A stretch of 64,000 nt of DNA from Blattamonas nauphoetae. Its lineage: Eukaryota; Preaxostyla; Oxymonadida. Below, in pieces: positions 9,138 through 21,719 of the stretch. Both the position numbers and the translations under genes were made by a program. The first letter of the stretch is position 1. Every line of letters starts with the position of its first letter. Where the stretch lies: positions 1-64,000 of the forward strand of contig JARBJD010000118.1 in assembly GCA_033064195.1 (NCBI GenBank), read 5' to 3'. The notes below the pieces were generated by a model. That model saw only the letters and a list, made by a program, of their open reading frames with translations. It made no database searches and was not told the origin of the DNA.

Positions 9138-11874
9138 ATGGATTCTTCTCTTTCTGGTGTCTCTCTCGAGGCACAACTCAGAGATCGAGACACTCAAATT
9201 TTAATGCTACAAACCCAAATTGGTGACTTGAAACTGCAGCAAGAGTTGTTTCAGAGGGAAACAGAAGCAAAACTTCAAAAGTCAGTTGCTGAAAAAACTT
9301 CTGAACTCTCAGAGAGAGAAAGACAAAAAAACAAAGATCTGTCACTTCTCAAGGAACATATTAAAAGTTTGGAGATTGAGAAAGATACAGTCACACAGGA
9401 TCTGAATCACCAACTTGAAATAGCTCTTTCCGAATTAGAAGAGGAGAAAAAACGACATTCTCGAGCTAAACAAGTTATCTCTGACCATGAGGAGACGTTA
9501 AGTGACCTTAAACATCAATGCGAAACGTTACACGCCGAACTTCTTCAATCAACGATGAATCTTGAACATGTCTGTCATTTTAAACTATATTTCCTTTTTC
9601 TAGTCAACAGACGAAATACAGACTATTTATCTACAAAATCAGCAACTGATTCAAAAAGAAGAGTTTTTTACAGAAGAGAATGAACGCCTTTCTCATGAAC
9701 TCGTTCTGCTTAGAAATATGCACGAGGAACAACTTCGAATTCAAGATACAACATCAAATGATTATCAGCAAACGCTTTCCCGTCTTCAAAGTGATGTAGA
9801 GAAACTTACAAAAGAACAACAGGACGAAATGAAAAGACATGTGGAAGAAGTGTTAAGATTAAAGGATGAGCATGAAAATGCCATCATTTCTCTTCGAAAC
9901 TCTCTTGAACAACAGAGAGATCAGATGGTGTCCGAAATTACCCAGAAAATGGAATCCGCTGAGATCGATCATTCAAATCTCGTCCTCGAGCTCCAAAAGA
10001 AAGCCCAAGAGGAGATCCAGAAGTATCAAGATGACCAACATGTTCTTGAGCAGTCCTATCAACAACAAATTGCTGATATCCAAACCGAAAATGCCGATCA
10101 ATTTGAGAAGTTCAAGCAGGACACAAAATACAAACAGGACACGGAGAGAAAGGAGAGGGAACGGATGCTTGTTGAAATCACGACTACCTTCGAAGAAAAA
10201 ATCAGAGGACTTCGTGAGCAGTCATCGGCAGAACAAGAGTCGCTCCGACAACAGCTGGAAGAGGCCCTCCAAACGGAGAAGGATTCACACAGCCAAGATA
10301 TCAGCATATTGCAGCGACAGCTGGACACGGAGACCTCGGAGCGAGCACGGGAACGGGAAGAACTGCGAAAGGAAAAGGCACAGTCCGAAGATCAGACTCA
10401 CACGCGACACAAAGACGAGGTCCTTCGCCTGAAGGAGACTCTCGAGAAGCGGATTGAGGATTTGGAGGCCGAGAAGAACAGATTAGAGGATCGCCTGCAG
10501 CATTTGGATGAAGAACGGACACGAGAATCCAAGGAACGAATGGACCGAGAAGATGCAGAGCGGAGACAGGTGCTGCTGGAGCGAGAGGAGGAGAGGAAGA
10601 AGTACGAATTAATTATGGAAGAAATGAGGAGAGAGCAGGAACAGCAGAAGCAACAGGCTGAACAAGACACTGCCAGGATGGTGAGTGAGATGAACGCAAA
10701 GTGGAAGGAGGAGGTTGAAGAGTTGCGGCGAGAGAAAGAGCAGGAGCGAATCAAATTCCTCGAAGAACAGCGACAACAGGAGAAAGAAAAGGAAGCCAAC
10801 GACAGACTTCGCGCAGCGGATGTTGATGACAAGCACGAAAAGAGGATCAAATCTCTGAAGAAGGAGCTCTCCGCACTGGTCAACGAAGAAAAGAAGAAAT
10901 ACGAGGCCCTTCAGCAGAAGATGGACGAGATGCAGAAGGCGTGGACAGCGAAGGAGAAGGAGATGCGCGCAGAGGAAGACCAGAAGAAAGAGGAACTCCG
11001 CCGGCATCTGGCCGAGGCAGAGGAGCAGATTGGGAAGATGCGTCTTCAATTCGCCGAAACAATCAGGCAACGAGACGACAAGACCCATGCCCTGATGAAC
11101 ACCCAGGCGAAGAATTGGGAAGATGCAATCCGGACGAAAGAGAAGGAAGTGGAGATGTGGAGGACTGAGGCAAAGGAATTGGAAGAGAAGGCCCATAGGG
11201 AGAGAGAGGCTCTAGAAAAGGCCAGTACAGCCACGTTGGACAAGGCGAACGATGAAAAGCGGAGAGTTTCACAAGAGAACGAGAAACTGAAACGAAACTT
11301 GGAAGATTTAGAGGCAAAGCTGAAGGAAGAGCGGGAAAAATGGAAGGATGAAAGTCAGCGACGTACGAGAGAGGAAGAAAGGAAAGAGAACGAATGGAAG
11401 CACCGGCTCCAAAGGGCAGAGAATCTCCACTCTTCGCTCAGAGTGGACGCCTCCCCGAAGCAGCTGGATACCTCCCAATCCCGGCGAACGTGGGGCCGGA
11501 GCTCACAGCTGGAAAAAGACGAGCAGGACGGAGACGATGACGGGACCGAACATCTCAGTGATTCCCTCTCAGGTTCGTTTGGCGTGCGGAACGAGGTTGG
11601 AGCAAGACGGTATGGGCAGACCGCCTTGTCTGGCCTTTCCCTGTCGTCGACCCCTCCCCGCGGCTACTCCCTCTACACCAGCCCCTACCACGGGTCAGTC
11701 GCGCAGTCTGTTCGAAGTGGACATGCACCCCGCTCCGTCCAGTTCACTCCGCCGTCAGGAAGCTCAAGAGACCAGCACCAAGGCCGAGAGACACATGGCG
11801 AAGGACTTGGCCACAATCGGCAGTCATATTCTTCAGTCGAAAGTTCAGAGGCCCCTCAATCTGGAAGCAGCTGA
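9138..11874 (+). CDS. Coiled-coil protein, 900 residues
   Basis: The two-exon gene joins 9138-9569 and 9604-11874 across a 34-nt intron (donor GTCTGTC, acceptor CTAG) in phase 0. The intron is needed because the frame closes within it, and the coil heptads continue after it. Residues 1 to about 770 are almost uninterrupted Glu/Lys/Arg/Gln-rich coiled coil; the C-terminal 130 residues are Ser/Gly-rich and disordered (around LSGLSLSSTPPRGYSLY). No catalytic domain or family was recognised; a cytoskeletal or centrosomal scaffold is a reasonable guess only. Start ATG 9138 lies 206 bp from the divergent tRNA. The first 14 codons are duplicated at 23647. The first kilobase is AT-rich; the rest is distinctly GC-rich. 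Confidence 0.85.
9570..9603 (+). other. 34-nt spliceosomal intron
   Basis: The sequence GTCTGTC...TTTCTAG interrupts the coiled-coil frame between a His and a Ser codon. It contains TTTTAAAC as a possible branch site and a pyrimidine tract. Confidence 0.75.
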
Positions 11875-12009
11875 ACTTTCTCCTCGCATTTCTTGTTTCA
11901 TCCTTCTTGATCACCTCACCTTCTTCGTTTTAGCTCCTTTTGAGAACACGGAGAGAATAGGATATCAATGAAATCAAAACAACCAAAGAAATGGGAGCCT
12001 CTTCTCACA

Positions 12010-13666
12010 CTAATAATTCTGTGTTGATGGCCTTTCCTTCTTCGGTGACGCTGTTAATCCGAAGGAGCTTCGAGGGTCTGGAGTTTTGAGAGGGGAGGTC
12101 CGAACGTTGGAGACGCGCTTGTTGGCTGCATTCGCTTGCGAGGCATTCTGTGTGTTGGTCGACGAGTGAATGGTTGGAGGAGACGATTGGCAAATGAACG
12201 AATCCATTTCAGACGAGCGCGGATTGTCAAAGTGGCCTTCCTGCTGCGATTGTGGCTCAGGGAGTTTCGGGGGAGAGTTGAGCGGGGGAGGCGACATGTT
12301 GTGTGCAGACATCGGAGAGCGCCTTTGAGGTGAAGGCCACGTCTGCTGAGTGTTGATAGGCGACATGTCCTGCGAGTACCCGCCAGACATCCGAGCCGTG
12401 CTGCGGAGGGATCTGTCTTTCTCCTTTTTGAGCTGATTACCAACACGATGCAAATCGTCATTTCTTCCAGTGGGAGAAAACACTGCAAAGTCCGATGGTC
12501 TGACGCGTGGTGGTGAGGGTGACCGGAAAATAGTGTCAGCATGGGGAGGGGAAGAGGAGAATGGGTACGCTTTGGTGTAGCTCAGAGGTTGTGTGTTTGT
12601 CGGCGTATAATCAAAATCTGTCTCTCGAAAACTACGTTTACTTCGTGGAGTGCTAACTTTCGACGAAATTTCCCTGAACGAATCCGATTTTTTGTGTTTT
12701 CCTTTTTGGTTTTCTTTTTCGATATCTTGAAGAACAGACTCCAAAAATGCAGAGGATTCTTCATCACCAGCATCTTCAGATGGATGGGTCCCGTGGTTAA
12801 ATGTGAGGATCTCTTCTTCGAGTCGATGGATTTCATCGACATCATCTTGGGTTGGTTCATATGTTTCGTCTTCTTTCTTGATTTCATCAGGCAAGTGGCT
12901 GTCTCGATCAGCAACAATATCTTGTTTTTGATTATCGTCGTTTCGGAAAACCTTCGAATCCAGATTACTTGATGTTCGTCCCAATCTTGGGTGTGATTGA
13001 GATTGTGGATCAGATGCACTTCCCAACTTGGCCTTTCTTGATGAAGGTGTGGTGGGTTCAGGACGACTTCGTTCTGATGAATGTGTTTCGGGTAAGTGTT
13101 GCCTCGATCCTGATCGTGACGGACGATTCGAACTTGTTGGATGAGAATGTGGCGTGGGGGGATCGCGCTCGCTTTGTGCAGTTGGGTTAAACGACGTTGT
13201 TTGTGTTGGGCTTATTTGGGGCTGGAATTGACTGCGCTGTTGTTGGTGTGACATGAAAGTCTGGAGTTGTTGCTCTTGAGCATCCAAACGGGCTTGGAGT
13301 TCAACATTCATTTGTTCAAGTTCATCAACTCTCAGCAAAAGTTGCTCGTTTTCTTGGAGAGATTTTGTTAACTTGATTTTATTGAAAACGAGAGAGATTA
13401 AATCAAGATTGATAGAAGGTGTAAACTTTCGAATGATACTGCTTGTTGAGCCTTGTGATCTGTTCATCCATTACATTTCTTACATCATCGATGATTGAGT
13501 CCATCTTCTTTGAATCAATCACGACAGTGGATTCAGCAAAAGGAATTACACTCCAGATCGAATTGTTTAGATGAAAATGTGTCCCCAGTCTTTCTTGGCG
13601 ACGCCAAAAGAAACAAAAACGTTTTAATAGTAAGTACCATATAGCTCGAGAAGAGTGAGTTTTCAT
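12010..13666 (-). CDS. Low-complexity Ser/Pro-rich protein with N-terminal coiled coil
   Basis: The main exon is 12010-13371. A 55-nt intron (13372-13426, donor GTTTAC, acceptor CAAG) joins it to an upstream exon that encodes a short helix ending DEQITRLNKQYHSK, so the coil continues as LTKSLQENEQLLLRVDELEQ. About 400 residues follow of Ser/Pro/Gln-rich disordered sequence with SP and TP motifs typical of phosphorylation sites. The 5' end is unresolved: an open frame can be read to ATG 13666, and further upstream exons reaching about 13870 are possible. The stop faces the stop of the coiled-coil gene at 11874 with 135 bp between. No family was recognised. Confidence 0.7.
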
Positions 13667-13915
13667 CGGATCGGCTCAACGATCCAACTGGTTTCATAGT
13701 CTGGGATGTGAAAAATTGCTTCAAACAAGATAATAAAACATCTTGTCCATGGACTTGTTTCCAGCATCAGCAGTTGCTAGCCGTTCCCCACTGCGGGAGG
13801 TATTTCCTGACTCTTTATGTGGCGTGATAAGAAGAAAACGAGAATGAACTCTCATATCAATCTCCTTTCTTCCCTCCCTCTCTGATTGGAGGTGTCCTGT
13901 ATTAGATGGATAGAT

Positions 13916-15292
13916 TCAAATGAAACAGTCATACCAATGAATGCGGTTTGTGTCAACGATGATTTTGGGTTTCTTCCGGCGATGTTCTTCAACAACTTCA
14001 GGAGGAAGGTACAATACATATTCTCCATGTGAATATTTGATGAGATGGTAGTGCTTGAGGTTGCATTTTAACATTGTGAAGACGAGATTGAGGGGAGGTG
14101 GGTCATGATGAAGAAAAACAAACAGTTAGCGCTTGACGGATTTGATGCGGTTTGATAAACGTCAGGTGAGAAAGTTCATTGATTGATAATGGGCGTTTAC
14201 TGGCCAGAAGAACTTCCAGAAGTTGATATTTCCAGAATGACAGATAAGACAGATATCCCAAATCTGAGAGTGGTTCTTCTGGTGAGCCAATGAGATTTTC
14301 GCGCTTTGAAAGTTCATACGCTTGGAGACAGAAAAGTATGAATGTGAAAGAATGAGTTCACAAGGGTAAGAAACAGACAGATGGTTATCAGAAATCTTCC
14401 ATATCCTTTTTGGTGAAATGGAGGAAGCACCATAATGCAAGACAGGTTGAATTGCTTCTTTGACTCTTTTTCCTTGCTAAAGTACCCAACGATGTGGAAT
14501 CCATCTGCCTCGCGCTCAGCCAACACAAAAAACCAGAATGGTGTGACATCGTATGCAAGTGTCTTGTGATCAAGAAACAGTTTTGAGATAAGAGAGAGAT
14601 TGCGGCAGAATTCTTTCTCCTTTTCTCCATCGACCTCGAACATTGACACTGAATCTTGTCGAAATATCTCGTTTCCAGGCGGGCATACCGTTCGGCACTT
14701 CAACTACAGGAGAGAATAAGAATGATAAAACCAGACACAGTGTCGACGATAACTTCTTTCGTTGTTGAATGGGATTAAGCACGAATCACATATGTACAGG
14801 GCGGAGGCGTATCCATATTGATCAAGTAGATCTGGATAAAATGGAGAATAGTACCATGCCTCAATTTCATAACAACCAAAAATGATTTTTTCGATGTTTC
14901 GAGGCTTGGGCTCAAACAGGAGCACAGTGTTTTGGCCTGTTCCCTGAACTTTTGCCACATTTGACGATGTCGGTCGTTGGTCAGTTGAATCTATGGAAGC
15001 ATCTTTTTTGTCTTTCTTTTTCTGAGGAGCCCATTCTCCAACCCAGGAACTGTCAAAATCTTTCTCATCAACCCATGCGTCCATGCGCCGATTTACTGTA
15101 ATAAAACAAGAAAATCAAAAATATAAAACACATACAATTGTCAAAGTGAACATAAAATTGTCGGTTTGTCTCACCTCTGGCCTCTAGAACTTCACAAGTG
15201 AGATAGCGATTTTCGAACTTGTTAAAGCATCTAAGCTTTTTTCCCACCTTAATTTCGAAGAGCGGCGCAGTGCTTGGTTGATCTGGGTTCAT
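13916..15292 (-). CDS. MYST-family histone acetyltransferase (Esa1/Tip60-like)
   Basis: Five exons (15292-15136, 15095-14737, 14703-14379, 14320-14124, 14053-13916) give a 391-residue protein. Residues 10-65 form a chromo-barrel-like domain ending [15 protein letters not shown]. The MYST zinc finger is ICDSC...RRHC. The acetyl-CoA core is complete: [24 protein letters not shown] with the catalytic-site lysine, [22 protein letters not shown] (Q/RxxGxG) and [22 protein letters not shown]. The C-terminal winged helix ends [13 protein letters not shown]. Introns are 40, 33, 58 and 70 nt. The role is acetylation of histone H4/H2A tails, probably as the catalytic subunit of a NuA4-like complex. Splice joints were set by matching this very conserved family. 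Confidence 0.93.
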
Positions 15293-15439
15293 AAAAATCT
15301 AGACAGCACGTATGAAACGGAGTGGTAGAGATTTGACCACAATTGTTTAAAATGGGGAATTGATTAAAGGGAAGGTGATAAGGGGATATGCAAGGCCGTA
15401 AAGTGAAAATAACAACAGAATGAGAGAAAGGTCGTCGAT

Positions 15440-18400
15440 TTACAAAAAAATGACTAAAACAGAGATGTTGTCCGTCGACTCGAGTGCAACAGCAGCATTT
15501 TTGAGGCGTGTCGCCGCGAGTTCGGCTAGAATTCCCCTGTCAAAAGCATGACAGCAACATTTTGATGGATGGTTGACTGTTTGATCGTCGACAGCTGTTG
15601 GAAAATGACTCATCACTTTCATGCGCTTGAAGATGGGCGAGAAGGCAAAACGAGAGCCTGACGAGTCCATCCAGGGACATACCAGCTCGGCAACGTCTTG
15701 CGCATCAAGGACGTCAAAGATCCCGTCGCACCCAATCACGATTGCCACATCTTCCCTCTGCCACAGACACTGAGAACGCGACGACTGACGATCGATGGAG
15801 GAAAGAAAGAAGGGAGGGTTCCGTGCAAGAAGAGGCGAAGGAAGAGTAGAAAGCTGGGTGTTCTTTTGGTTCCTGAATGGTGGGAGATACTCTCGCCGGA
15901 TCGGCGGCACTTCTTTCGACGAGAGAATCATTTCTGCGTCAGGAAGGAACGCCCGCTGGATGTGTGGTGCCCTTTCGTGGCGCGGGAGGTTCACAGGGAA
16001 GGGGTCCTTCAGATACTCGTCGAGCAGTGGAAGGACACTGTCAGGCACACATTCTGTCTGGTGAAGAAGCGTGAATGCCGTCGGATTTGACACAGTTTGT
16101 GGACCCGGCGGAGGTGTTGGAACACGCTCGATCAGATCGTCATTTCCTGAAGTATCCACAATCGTGCAGTGCACTTTTGGAGGTTCGGGAGCACTGTCAA
16201 GATGGATTCCTTTCCAACGCCTGACACGCTCGCAGAAAACATCCGCGTCAGTCCTCATCATTTCCACATAATCCACGTCACCCATCACGCGAGACGGGGC
16301 GAGGTTTCCACACACACGCCCGTCGGGAGTGACGTAGCTATGACGAGACAGAATGTCCAGCCGCTCGGAGTGGCGGAGCGAGGTGTGATCCGACGACAAA
16401 TTCCGGGCTGCTACGAAGGTGTGTGGTGAGGGTGTGAACGAGAAAGGGCGGAGGGAGAGGGAGGGCGGAGGGATTCCGATCAAAGAATCGTCGCAATCTT
16501 CCAGAAAGGGAATCGACGTGATCGCTTGGGGTGCCATGGTCGAAGGTGCTGTACTGTGCTGGGTCTTCCCCGAGATCCATTGTTTCGAAAGTCGTGTTGG
16601 GCAGAATGCCGACGAGGCATTCTGTTCATGAGACTCTTGGGCTTGTTGGAGAGTGTGGTCAAAGAAACGAGAGACCATCACTGCTCTCGAATCGCCGATG
16701 TTTGCAGTGTGGACATGGTCTTTGGTGACGATGGCAATGCACACACATGCGCCTCCCATCACACGGTCCTGAACGAGCTCTTCCTGAATGAGGGAGAGAG
16801 TGTCGGTTAAGATGACTGAAAGAGGTGGAGGAGTTGCGTTTTTTGGGGCAGCAGAAATGGGAGAGTTGGTGAGATGGAGCGAATTGGGGAACAATTGTTC
16901 TTGAATGGACGATGACAACTTGATCGATGACAACTTCGGCTGTGTGGAAGAACTGGGGAGTGTTGAAAAGGAGCCATTGGGACTGCTTTGCTCCTGATAG
17001 GACGATTGATGAGAACTGGAACGAGTGGCCAGTCCTTCCTTTTGCGATTGAGGTCGAGAAAAATGCAAGTGGCAAGTCGACAAGAAGGCGGGGACAAAGC
17101 GGGATGCGATGTAATTTGAGGCAGCAATAGTGCCGTGTCCGTCGATGATGCCAAAAATCCCCGTTCCGCCAGAATCGGAGGAGAAGTAGGGACAAGTTTT
17201 GGGTCCAGTCTGAGGGTTGGCTTGCCTCCAAAGAGCAAGACACTCCTTGTGGAGTCTCTTCGATCCGCTCACACTGAAGCGCAGCTCTGGGGGATACTGA
17301 AGGAGGAGACAGATGATGCTGTATTGCTTGTCCCGGATCAGACCGTCGAGATCCCATCCCAGGCACGGAATGAGAAGCACGTTGTCTTCCATCTGAGGGC
17401 GAAGACCGCACGTCTCAGCAACAGAACAGCTGTGGTGGTGGAGTGACAGTGGAACCGTGTTGGTTGCTTGTTTGGGAGGGTTGGAGAGAGAGGTATGCAT
17501 GAACGAGGGAGAGACGAACGATTCGGGGACTTCGAGGCGTTCCTCTTCTCTCCACTGCGGGGAAGACTCTGGACTTAATGCAGGAGTTGCTGGGAAAGGG
17601 CGTCCGGTCGCACTGGGCGTTGGTAATGGAGACAGTGTGGACGACGAGAGAAGAGATGGTGCTGATCGAACACGGCGGAGTCCGAGTGTTGGTGGTTTAC
17701 CGACTGAGCGTGGTGGTTCTGATGGCTGATGCGCATCGGAGAGCTGGATCTGGAGTTGAAGGTCCTCTGAGATCCCGAACAATTCGGTTTTAGACTGCTC
17801 TTCGACTTGTGCAATCAGTGCATTTTCAAATTCATTCCCATCAAAACCGTCCGGATAGGTGAGTTTGCATTGAGCCTCGTGTCGGTCGAGAGAGGGAACC
17901 GGGATCTGCTGACGACAATACGAACACTCCGCAGTCATCATGAACTCGGATCCATCCGAGTGAAGAATCATGATCTCCTGATCCCTCGCTGACGGTCCCT
18001 CTGATGTGGCGTGTGGAGATATGAATGACGAAAGTTTTGATCTGATTCGTGAGAAGAGCGATTGCTTCGTGGGTGTGTGAGGGGAAAGAGGAGCAGTGTC
18101 TTCCAGAGGCTGCGTAGAGATTGACGGGAAGCAGACTGAACAGGATGCAGTTGATGACGGTAGCGGACGGCGTTTTTCAGTCCATGGCATTCGCATTGGT
18201 TGAGAAGCAGGAGGTGGTTGGATGTTCGAAAACATTGTTTGTGGGGCTTCGATGGAAAGTGCAAATGCCGACGATCCAGATGATACATCAGAGTAGAGAT
18301 GCGGGATTGGGGCGTCGAGGTTGTGCTGGATGTGTTGGATGTACTGGGCGAACAGGCCTTGACTGTTTGGTGAGATGAAGATTCTGTAGAGGGGGATGGG

Positions 18401-21400
18401 TCCGAAGACAGAATGAGGCCTGTTGTGTGCATGCACCATTGTTGATGATAGACATCGATGGAGAGTTTCCGTCGAGTGAGAGAGGACCAAATGGAAAAGC
18501 GGGACGAAGGTCGGGTCTTTGAGGAATTCGGTGATGACGTCCAGCGACAACGGGCTGTAGCAGTCCTTCAGAGCAGCAGGTTGGAGTTCAGTTGAAGTTC
18601 TCTTCCGAAAATGGTCGTCGGCGAGGGTCCCAATGGCGTTGAATGAGAAGTCAACAAACGAGATACTCTCAAGGAAGAGAGGTTTGTGTCGGATGAGGAG
18701 GAGCGACTGATCGCTCTGTGATGAGGAATCGGAAACGACCGGCACATCCTTTGCGTAAGCAGTGGTCCTCCTGCCGCGGAGGGCGTGCCAGATGGCTGAT
18801 CCGACGGGGGAGGGGATGTAGAAGTCGGGGTATTCCGGGAAAATGGGACGGATGTGATCGGCGACGGCACGGTTGATGACGTTGAATGGAAATGGATTTG
18901 TGTGGTGGACCAAAGGAGTTGTTCGGTTGAGAGAGCCGTGGTTGATGCTGTAGAACGAACGGAGGGAAAGAGATCGGCGAGAGATTTGAAATTGGGTTGA
19001 TGGGGACATATGTGAGCTAATCAGAGACACGGGATTGAGTCCGATTGAGACGAGAGCTTCGTGCTGTGAGCGGAAAACGACTTGTTTCTGATGGTTTAAA
19101 AGAGAGACGAGTGTCGGGACTGGTGCGACAGTCGTTCGGAGGGTTGAGAGAGCTTCGGAGAAGAATGGAGCACGGATTGTTGGAGGATGGAAGAAGAGAT
19201 TGTGAGCGAACGGATTAACATCACCAATGTTGAAAAGTTTTTTGGAATCAACAACAATCGTCTCCGCGAGGTTCCGCTTGGGAAGTTGAGGATACGAATT
19301 TGAGTGGATGACCCGCGTTGACTGATCGGCACGCTCTCGATTCTGTTTTGGGAGACTGGTTGTGGTTGTTTGTGATGTGACCTCAATCTGCTCGGGTTGG
19401 CTTTGGGGAATGTGGCGTCGGATGGTCGATTTGATGAATCCCTCTGGGATCTGAGTGAGGAGATTGTGAGAGACGTCAAAGAAGATGTATTGGCTGCTGT
19501 TTGACACAAGTTTCTCTGGAAGAGAATCGAGAAGGTTGAAGGAGAGATCGAGTCGAGGGATGCGTGCGAGACTGGAAACGATTGGCGGCTGAAGTGTTGT
19601 AATCTGGTTGTCGGAGAGCCAGAGAGTGGAGAGCTGCGGAAAGGCCGACACGAGTGGTGGAACGAATGAAAAGAAATTGCTGTTCAGGTTCAGTGTGTTG
19701 AGAGGTGAGATGAAAGGATGCATGTGGAAGGATGTTGGAGGGAGACTATTGAGAATCGCTCGACTCTCTCTCGGCGACCCGCCAGGGAGGGCAGGCATCA
19801 CGGAGCGGCGGATGGAGCGAAGCGGAGCAATGACCGTGTTGTTGATTGCAGGGGCGGGATTCGAGCAACAAACATAGCACAGCAATTCACATTCGATTGT
19901 CTCCTTCTCTTCAGCTTCAGCTTCGAGTTCTTCCTCTTCCAGCAAAGCTTCGTCGTCCAACTCAACACCATACATTTTGGCCAAGTCCTCGGCACTCCCA
20001 GCCTTCGCGCGGATGTCCCCAGATCGTCGAACAAATTTGCTCACAAAAGGAGTCTCAGTTGAGAGCAGTCTGCGGACAGACGAGTTGAAGATCATTTGAG
20101 TGTTCTCGTCACTATCAGTTTTGAGTGAGGACTTGATGGAAGAGAACGGCTGGGCGAGTTGGAGCACACGGAGAGGGGACGGAAGTGATGTGAGGAGGTT
20201 TCCAGAAAGATTCAGGGAGCGAAGGTTGGGGAGGACGAAGAGCCAGGGAGGGACAGTGGTGATCCTGTTGAAGGAGAGATTGAGCGAGTTGAGATTGGGG
20301 AGGAAGAAGATGCACGAAGGAACATGATCGAGCTGGTTGAATGAGAGATCCAGGGTCCCCAATGATTGCATCCGAGCCAACGAAAGCGGGACAGACTGAA
20401 TGAAGTTGTGGTTGAGGTTGAGCGAATGGAGGGTGAGAGTGAGGAGGTTCGACGGGAAGTGCTGGAGGTTGTTGTGGGTGAGGGAGCACGTGACCAGCTG
20501 CGAATTCCTTTGGATGGCTGCGAGAAAGGTCAACAAAGAAAAAGGATGACGAAAGAAGGCACCATACAGTCCACGTGTCGGATTCGATTGTGGTTGGCAG
20601 AGAAGAATCCCAGTTCTTTTCCGAATTGAGGGGTTTTGCAGAGCAAATTGTGGTCAAGACACACCCGAGTGAGCGTAGAAAGGTTGAGAAGGGGCGGAAT
20701 CGAGAGAATAGAATTGTTGTCCATGAAGACGGAAGAGATCTGTTGGAGGATGTTCAACGAAAGGGGAACAGAAGACAGCCGATTATAAGATGCATCCAGA
20801 TCTCGGAGTTTGGGGCATCGAAATGAGAGATGGATTGGAAGAGAAAACAAGTTGTTCTTTGAGAGGAAGAGTGTCTGTAAAGATGGGAGGGCTGCGAACG
20901 TCTAAAGCTCATTACAATGAAAGAATGAATACATCCCCATGGATAAATGAGATATTGTTCATGCGGAGGTCGAGATGCCTTAGTCTCATGACATTAGATT
21001 CACGTGCTATTTTGAAAGTTCTCAGGTTATTGTTGAAGAGGCTTAAATGAGTCAATTCTGGTAAATGAATGATTCCACCGAATTCATGAATCAGATTTGA
21101 CTCAAGGTAGAGCTGTTCTAATCGCTTATGACTGAGATCTAGGACAGAGGTAAGACTGGAAAATGTCAGGAATCTCAAATGGGTGACGGGCACACCGATT
21201 CAATTGAAGTGCTAAGAATTTCAAGTTTGGGAAGAGTTTGTCGAGATCATGTGAAATATGTGAGATAAAATTGTCTGTGAGTGAAAGATCTGTCAGAAAG
21301 TTGAGAATGAGATGAGGGAGCGATGATAGCGCATTAAAGCTCAGATCCTAAGTGAACAGTGAGAGAAATAATAGTAAAGATGGAGATTAAGACAGTATAT

Positions 21401-21672
21401 CATTGAGGACAAACGAGATGAAGGAGTTCTGGAATGTCTGCAATTGCCTCGGGTATAGATGTTAAATTGCACCCTTGAAGGAAAATCGATTGGAGATGAG
21501 AGAATGCATGTGAAATATTCGGGATATTTCCGATATTACAGGCAAAGAGGTAGAGAAGTTGAACAAGAGGATGATCATGAGAGAGGAAATGTTTTGGTTG
21601 GTTGTCAAAATCCTGCTGAGCAAAAACGATTAATTTATCCTCAATAAGGTCTCGGCTTGTGAGGTTTCCCAT
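15440..21672 (-). CDS. Giant LRR-PPM (PP2C) phosphatase, PHLPP-like architecture
   Basis: Five exons (21672-21415, 21347-21196, 21155-20933, 20901-20568, 20517-15440) give about 2014 residues. The N-terminal third has many leucine-rich repeats (for example LHSLNLNHNFIQSVPLSLARM and later LSTLWLSDNQITTLQPP). The C-terminal half is a PPM phosphatase with all metal-binding motifs: GLRPQMED, FGIIDGHGT, ANIGDSRAV, APSRVMGDVDY, VIGCDGIFDVLD and STDNISVLV. Long Ser/Pro-rich inserts split both the LRR and phosphatase parts. It should be a Mg/Mn-dependent Ser/Thr phosphatase. LRR plus PPM is the arrangement of PHLPP and fungal adenylate cyclase; no PH or cyclase domain is seen. The start is taken at ATG 21672, 47 bp from the divergent glycerol dehydrogenase; GTG 21726 in the same frame is less likely. 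Introns: 67, 40, 31 and 50 nt. Confidence 0.88.
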
Positions 21673-21719
21673 CAATTGAGGAGTGAGAGGAAAAAAGTGC
21701 GGGTTGAATTGATCAAAAG

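Larger units (their letters stand above)
8814..9179. repeat. Duplicated tRNA-Asp cassette, copy 1
   Basis: This 366-bp segment is about 98% identical to 23323-23688, with only a handful of substitutions by eye. It spans the tRNA-Asp gene, its downstream T-runs, a pyrimidine-rich intergenic stretch and the first 14 codons of the coiled-coil gene at 9138. Similarity stops abruptly at the right edge. At the left edge it drops to roughly 70% over the LINE 5' end. Confidence 0.9.

Noticed and set aside
10098-11317. Several antisense frames over the coiled-coil gene
   Set aside because: Same cause: GAG/AAG/CAG-rich coding sequence rarely gives antisense stops. No protein-like features.
13403-13724. 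Alternative first exons for the gene at 12010
   Set aside because: Several splice combinations were tried (donors GTACTT and GTGTAA); each gave a stop or a phase clash, so only the unspliced opening to 13666 was kept and the 5' end is marked unresolved.
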